A stretch of 33,767 nucleotides of DNA from Candidatus Magasanikiibacteriota bacterium (GTDB taxonomy: Bacteria > Patescibacteriota > Patescibacteriia > Magasanikbacterales > GWA2-37-8): positions 79,911 through 113,677 of the forward strand of contig JACPGS010000029.1 of assembly GCA_016189025.1 (NCBI GenBank), in the 5' to 3' direction. This document shows, piece after piece, positions 29,499 through 33,767 of the stretch. The number at the start of each line of letters is the position of its first letter. The first letter of the stretch is position 1. The notes beneath the pieces were generated by a model, which saw nothing but the letters and a program-made list of their open reading frames with translations, did no database searches and had not been told where the DNA came from. A program made the position numbers and the translations under genes.

Positions 29499-29891
29499 TC
29501 AGCCGGCCGGGTGCACTTCTTGTACCTGCCAGTTTTCGTTCACCCATAGTCCGATCAGCGGTAGATTAAAATTCCAGTCCGCCACCGTCTTCAGGGCAGC
29601 CTGGGTGTGCCGCGTTTGCGTTTCCTGATTCGCGGGGTTGCCGGCGCAATCCTGGTGGCCCGCTATCGCAATTACCCGCGAGGCGTGGTGCCGGGCCGAA
29701 ATGGCGGTGCGCCGCCGGATTGATTCCACGGCGGCGCGGTCGGTATTGGCGGCCAGAATTTTGTTGGGGCCGGGTTCAGTGATCAGATCCACCGCGTCTA
29801 CCTGATAATGTTCCCGCAGCCAGTTGATTACCGGCAGTTGCGTGCGGCCGTCCATACAGTTAATGGCGGTGGCGAATTTTTGCTGGGGCAT
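29499..29891 (-). CDS. Carbonic-anhydrase-like small protein
   Basis: AINCMDGRTQLPV (CxDGR) and IAIAGHQDCAGNP (HxxC) resemble beta-CA zinc-ligand motifs. Confidence 0.65.
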   Translation of the reverse strand: MPQQKFATAINCMDGRTQLPVINWLREHYQVDAVDLITEPGPNKILAANTDRAAVESIRRRTAISARHHASRVIAIAGHQDCAGNPANQETQTRHTQAALKTVADWNFNLPLIGLWVNENWQVQEVHPAG

Positions 29892-29979
29892 AATGTTATT
29901 TATTTTCACTTTTTGTTTTTTTGTTCATCGTTCAATCGCGGGGGGGGCGAATTCGTTCGCCAAAATAGTGATAGGAGAT

Positions 29980-31380
29980 TTACTGACAAGTGCCAGGAGA
30001 AATCTGATTAACTACATTTTTGAGTGTTGGGTCAGTTGGGCATTTTTGTTCCGAGAAGCGGGTGTTAAGTAGGTTAATTGCTTCCGTTTTTCCAAGTGCT
30101 TTGGTATTTTGATCTACATTTGTTGCGTAAAGATCTACCCAGGCGTCAAAATAGAATTGCGCCGCCCACGCACCCATCTCGTCGATGGTTGCATCATTGC
30201 CGTTTGGAACAGTATGATACTTTGCGGCAATTGCATGATATGCCTCGTGGACAACTAAGCTACCACTGAAGATTGGGTTAGATATGTTCCCCGCAAGAAC
30301 ACTTGGTTCAGTTGCCGATGAATTTATTATTGTACACGGGTTACTTTGGCTGGCAATCGGTTGCCAATAGGCAAGGGATCCGTTCAATATAACATTAAAT
30401 GCTGCATAATATGGTATACCTTGGGCATTAAGTCGTACATCTGGAAAACCGCGTGACGAAACGTTGCATTCCATTAAAGGTTCAATATGTAAAGTGCCAG
30501 AAGACACTGCTACAATTGTCGAAGAAACGGATTTGAGCTTGAGAAAATCGTACAATGATAGCCCGCCGGTAAACGGTAGTGGCCGAGAAAATTTAATGTC
30601 TCTCAAAAATCGCAGAGTATTGTAGATTTTGGCGCGGGAAGGTGTCTGATCGCTCCGATTACAAGAGTAAGGTAAATTATTCCAGTTCGTTTGCAAATAA
30701 CGGTTGTCATCCGCAGCCGTATCAGTTTGAGCCATAAAGGTAAGGCTAAAATCCCTATTGAGAGTTTGTATGTCCTCTTCTGTCGGACAGGTTAAATATT
30801 TCGCCACCACTCCAGCCGGAGATTGGTTTGATGTACTTTGTTGTGTATTCGGCGTAGTTGAGAGAGTAGAAGAAGTTGATTGGGAAGCCGGTAAACACGA
30901 ACGATATTCTATTGGTTGTTCCCGGGTTGCATTAGAACAGCCACGAGAAATTAATGTGCAGGTTCGCACTTGTTGACCAGACGACCAACAGGGGCTCCAG
31001 TCGCCACATGACCAAACATCAGAATAACAAGTCGGCGCTTGTTGTGACGGAGAAACGGGGGACGGTAAAATAGTTGCGGTCTTTTTTAGAGTTATTAAAT
31101 AGTTTTTGTCTTTAGGAATTTTATCTAAAGTTTTTTTGATGGTTTTGTTAACTTGTTTCCAAGACTTAAAATATTTAAAAAATGATTCCGGATCTAAAAA
31201 AACTTGTCTGGTGCAGGTTTTAGTGATGTAAAAAACAGCGTTGTTGCCGTTGTATTTATAGGCTGAATAAATTTTTAGGGGACATTTCTTAACGGCTGCT
31301 AAAGCGGTTCCTATAAAAAAAACGTTTATGGAAACAATAAAGGCGATAATTAGAACATGTGTTGTTTTAATTTGCTTCAT
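29980..31380 (-). CDS. Secreted protein with thrombospondin-1-like segment and HEXXH putative metallopeptidase motif
   Basis: Signal peptide; DVWSCGDWSPCWSSGQQVRTCTLISRGC; SLVVHEAYHAIAAKYHTVPNGNDATIDEMGAWAAQ. Confidence 0.7.
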   Translation of the reverse strand: MKQIKTTHVLIIAFIVSINVFFIGTALAAVKKCPLKIYSAYKYNGNNAVFYITKTCTRQVFLDPESFFKYFKSWKQVNKTIKKTLDKIPKDKNYLITLKKTATILPSPVSPSQQAPTCYSDVWSCGDWSPCWSSGQQVRTCTLISRGCSNATREQPIEYRSCLPASQSTSSTLSTTPNTQQSTSNQSPAGVVAKYLTCPTEEDIQTLNRDFSLTFMAQTDTAADDNRYLQTNWNNLPYSCNRSDQTPSRAKIYNTLRFLRDIKFSRPLPFTGGLSLYDFLKLKSVSSTIVAVSSGTLHIEPLMECNVSSRGFPDVRLNAQGIPYYAAFNVILNGSLAYWQPIASQSNPCTIINSSATEPSVLAGNISNPIFSGSLVVHEAYHAIAAKYHTVPNGNDATIDEMGAWAAQFYFDAWVDLYATNVDQNTKALGKTEAINLLNTRFSEQKCPTDPTLKNVVNQISPGTCQ

Positions 31381-31579
31381 AAAATTTAGGATTTAAAATA
31401 TTATTTGTGACTCTATTCCCAATCACCATTCACCCGCATTCGCCCCCCTGCCAAGCACTTACTCACAAAAAAACAAAAATATAATAATTTATTGCACTTA
31501 ATGGGCGGGACGCGCCGCCCATTGGCCGAAATGCGGAGTTCGCCGGAGGCGAATTCCGAGCGAGCGGAGCGAGCGATGT

Positions 31580-31687
31580 CGCTGAACGTTCGCGTGTATG
31601 CGATGTTTTGTGGAGCGTAGCGGAACAAAATATGGGCGAGCATTTGGGCGATAGCCCAAGCGCGAGCCGCATACACGCTGTTATATG
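31580..31687. other. attC-like long palindromic site
   Basis: GCGTGTATGCG(31592-31602)/CGCATACACGC(31668-31678) with inner hairpins, outer AAC/GTT boxes; adjoins the module boundary GTTATATG. Confidence 0.4.
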
Positions 31688-31757
31688 ATGTATGCTTTTC
31701 TTTTTGTCTCGCCACAGCGAGACCGCTTTAATATAACGGCGAAAATTTTAATTTTTT
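31680..31757 (+). repeat. Left inverted repeat of the NYN/zinc-ribbon module
   Basis: GTTATATGATGTATGCTTTTCTTTTTGTCTCGCCACAGCGAGACCGCTTTAATATAACGGCGAAAATTTTAATTTTTTT; matches reverse complement of 33538-33618. Confidence 0.85.
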
Positions 31758-31843
31758 TCAATTTTGGCGGGGCGCAAGAGGGGAATAAAAGGGGTGAATT
31801 GCGCGCCGCCAAAACACCTATTACAATTCACTTCGTCTGTTCG

Positions 31844-32401
31844 TCAAATTGGTTTAAAAACAAAGTTTTCAAATTCTTCTTTAATAAGCAGGCGTGACAA
31901 AGTGGCGTGAGTTTGCAAAGCAATCGTCGGCTTGTGAGCAAAACCAATGTATTCTATGGCCTTGCCCAATTCTTTAACTTTTTTGATAGCAGGGATAAGG
32001 TCAGTATCCGAAGAAATAAGAATAGCGGTATCGTAGGTATTTTCATACGCTCCCACCAGTAAATCCACGGCCAACTGTACATCAACGCCTTTTTCGTGAT
32101 ATTTACCGTCATTATTCATGAGGTATCCTTGGCGAATTACAAAACCTTGTTTAGGGGAGCGCAAGAAGTTAAACAAACCAACCTGCCCGGCACGCAGGCG
32201 CTGGCTTTTGACATCGTCCTGTTTAGCGCGCACCACGCCGATATAGTAACCGGCGTAAACGAGTGCGCGGTCGCGAGCCAGCCAATCGGATAATTGGCGA
32301 TAACCAAACCGAGAAGTGTTTTTTATATTTATATCCTTGAGTTTGTGGTAAAAGTTGCCGCCGTCAATAAAGACAGCGACCCGAGTTTTGGCACTATTCA
32401 T
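31844..32401 (-). CDS. NYN-domain (LabA/DUF88-like) protein, putative nuclease
   Basis: RVAVFIDGGNFYHKL ... EKGVDVQLAVDLLVGAYENTYDTAILISSDTDLIPAIKKVKELGKAIEYIGF. Confidence 0.92.
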   Translation of the reverse strand: MNSAKTRVAVFIDGGNFYHKLKDINIKNTSRFGYRQLSDWLARDRALVYAGYYIGVVRAKQDDVKSQRLRAGQVGLFNFLRSPKQGFVIRQGYLMNNDGKYHEKGVDVQLAVDLLVGAYENTYDTAILISSDTDLIPAIKKVKELGKAIEYIGFAHKPTIALQTHATLSRLLIKEEFENFVFKPI

Positions 32402-32406
32402 AATTT

Positions 32407-32446
32407 AAAAAAAACCCCACCGTGCCTCTTGCGAGGTCAGGGTGGG
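32407..32446 (-). terminator. Intrinsic terminator just upstream of the NYN start codon
   Basis: Minus strand CCCACC-CTGA-CCTC-GCAA-GAGG-CAC-GGTGGGG-TTTTTTTT. Confidence 0.75.
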
Positions 32447-32463
32447 TGGTTTTAGTTATTAGT

Positions 32464-32492
32464 ATATTACCGCTTTTTTGGTTGGTCGTCAA
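32464..32492 (-). promoter_or_regulatory. Candidate sigma70-type promoter upstream of NYN
   Basis: TTGACG-N17-TAATAT on minus strand. Confidence 0.7.
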
Positions 32493-32608
32493 GGGCAGGT
32501 TGTGGATTAGTTTTAGAGAGACATTTGGTAGCATATTTGACGAGATAGGCAGTTAATAAGTGCTGTATTAATAACAAGCTTAACATTTTGTAGGTAAATC
32601 GTCAAAAC

Positions 32609-32671
32609 AAAAAACCGCTCTCACTCTGGCCGCAAACGCGTTGCGGGCAAAGTGAGTTGGAGCGGTTTTTT
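32609..32671. terminator. Long bidirectional terminator downstream of the zinc-ribbon gene
   Basis: AAAAAACCGCTC TCACT...GCCGCAAACGCGTTGCGGGC...AGTGAG..GAGCGGTTTTTT. Confidence 0.8.
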
Positions 32672-32726
32672 GCTTGCCCAACCCACTCATTCATTTTTCA
32701 CTTCCTTTCAGGTAAGTGGGTGGGCT

Positions 32727-33107
32727 TTAGTACATGTCCGCGCCGGTCGTGGTCGAGCGCGGCACGTCCGCTTCGGCCACGAACTTGTCGCCGATTAGGA
32801 CGATGCGGCTGTCCTCACGTCGGCACTCGTGCCGAACGAGCAGGTTCGTGGCCGGAGTCCATTGCGGACGCGGCGGAGTTGCCATGTGCGCGGACGAGTC
32901 ACGCACGAACGGGTGCTGGCCATTCTCTTTTGCACCAGACAAGTATTCCTTGATGCAGTCCTGGCCGGAACAAAAGCCATACTCGTCCATGACGTGATCG
33001 GTACGCTCCTTCCCACACGCGGGACAAACGGAAATGAGGTTCCTGATTTCCATCTCCGTTTCCTTCCCGCAGTGCGGGCACACGTACGAATGACCTGCGT
33101 AACCCAT
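32727..33107 (-). CDS. Small zinc-ribbon protein
   Basis: YVCPHCGKE...ISVCPACGKER (CPxCG x2) and FCSGQDC; SD GGAGG before ATG. Confidence 0.8.
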   Translation of the reverse strand: MGYAGHSYVCPHCGKETEMEIRNLISVCPACGKERTDHVMDEYGFCSGQDCIKEYLSGAKENGQHPFVRDSSAHMATPPRPQWTPATNLLVRHECRREDSRIVLIGDKFVAEADVPRSTTTGADMY

Positions 33108-33175
33108 ACTACCTCCATTTTCTGTTCAGGGACGTGCTGAACGCACAAAGCCTTCCATAATTGGAAGGCTCCGTT

Positions 33176-33273
33176 GAAGGTCTTTCAGAGCGGCAAGTGG
33201 ACAAATGGGTCAACAAAAGCCACTACCGATGAAAGACCTTCGAAGGAATCTTCCAGCATAAGTGACCCATTTG
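33176..33273 (-). ncRNA. Candidate pseudoknotted leader RNA of the zinc-ribbon gene
   Basis: GAAGGTCTTTCA(33176-33187)/TGAAAGACCTTC(33230-33241), inner AGTGG/CCACT, loop CAAATGGGTCA(33202-33212) pairs with TGACCCATTTG(33263-33273). Confidence 0.65.
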
Positions 33274-33280
33274 CGCACAT

Positions 33281-33310
33281 AAAAAACCGCCCGACTTGAA
33301 TCGGACGGTT
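33281..33310 (-). terminator. Intrinsic terminator upstream of the zinc-ribbon leader
   Basis: Minus strand AACCGTCCGA-TTCAAG-TCGGGCGGTT-TTTT. Confidence 0.75.
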
Positions 33311-33400
33311 TGAAATTTTGAAAAAATCAAACTACCAACTCAAGACGGAGTTGGCATAAGAATATGAATTTTGGCAAAGTGTGAATTTCATAACACTAAT

Positions 33401-33429
33401 AATATAGCACATTTTGTGAAAATTGTCAA
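33401..33429 (-). promoter_or_regulatory. Near-consensus sigma70 promoter with extended -10
   Basis: TTGACA-N17-TATATT, preceded by TGC at -10. Confidence 0.75.
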
Positions 33430-33537
33430 TAGCCGGCGTGTGGATATTGTTTTGGATATCAATTTAAGAAAATCAGATAAATTCGGTTTTTGGCCTGTTC
33501 GCACAGGCTAAAAACACCGCTTTCCCCCTTATTAAAT

Positions 33538-33618
33538 AAACAAAAATTAAATTTCGCCGTTATTTAAAGCGTCGCCCGCCTCACAGCGGGCGAAAAAGAA
33601 AAGTATATTTCATATAAC
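33538..33618 (-). repeat. Right inverted repeat of the NYN/zinc-ribbon module
   Basis: Minus strand GTTATATGAAATATACTTTTCTTTTTCGCCCGCTGTGAGGCGGGCGACGCTTTAAATAACGGCGAAATTTAATTTTTG; homologous to 31680-31757. Confidence 0.85.
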
Positions 33619-33767
33619 GTTTCCGACACTAGTGTTGCGTTAAGCAACATTTCGCACCTTAAAATTTAGCTAACTGTAAAGGGAAATTGGCATTTTTTGG
33701 TTGCGCACGACTTGAATCTGGTATGATGATTTTATTAACTTTTTAATAAAACCATCTATGTTCCAAG

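Overview
The window looks like a chromosomal segment of a Patescibacteria/CPR-type (Parcubacteria-like) bacterium. This placement is inferred from gene content and from a TrbC/VirB2-like pilin; no search was run. Housekeeping genes: rnc, nusB, rpmF, gyrA, uvrA, rplS, gmk, an RluA-type synthase, manC-like, mltG, queA, rplK-nusG-secE, gyrB, rodA/ftsW. tRNAs: Arg(TCG), Lys(CTT), Arg(CCG) and two Ile(TAT). Accessory content: a FemAB-like transferase, a RelE/ParE-like TA pair, a Nudix / histidine-phosphatase / PEP-mobile-domain cluster, a secreted HEXXH protein, an NYN-domain protein and a zinc-ribbon protein. Main unusual signals: (1) at 18539-18766 a complete tRNA-Ile(TAT) lies inside the anticodon loop of a second, otherwise perfect tRNA-Ile(TAT), and the flanks of the inner gene are mutually complementary. 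(2) At 31680-33618 a ~1.9 kb module with NYN and zinc-ribbon genes is bounded by ~78-bp inverted repeats starting GTTATATG/CATATAAC, next to an attC-like palindrome. Both genes show a promoter, then an intrinsic terminator, then the ORF, and one leader carries a long potential pseudoknot. (3) Two related ~124-bp palindromic elements with compensatory changes and possible 5-bp target duplications sit directly upstream of gyrA and of gyrB. (4) Palindromic repeats are inserted in frame in the RluA-family gene and in queA, and a fossil queA 3' end lies downstream of queA.
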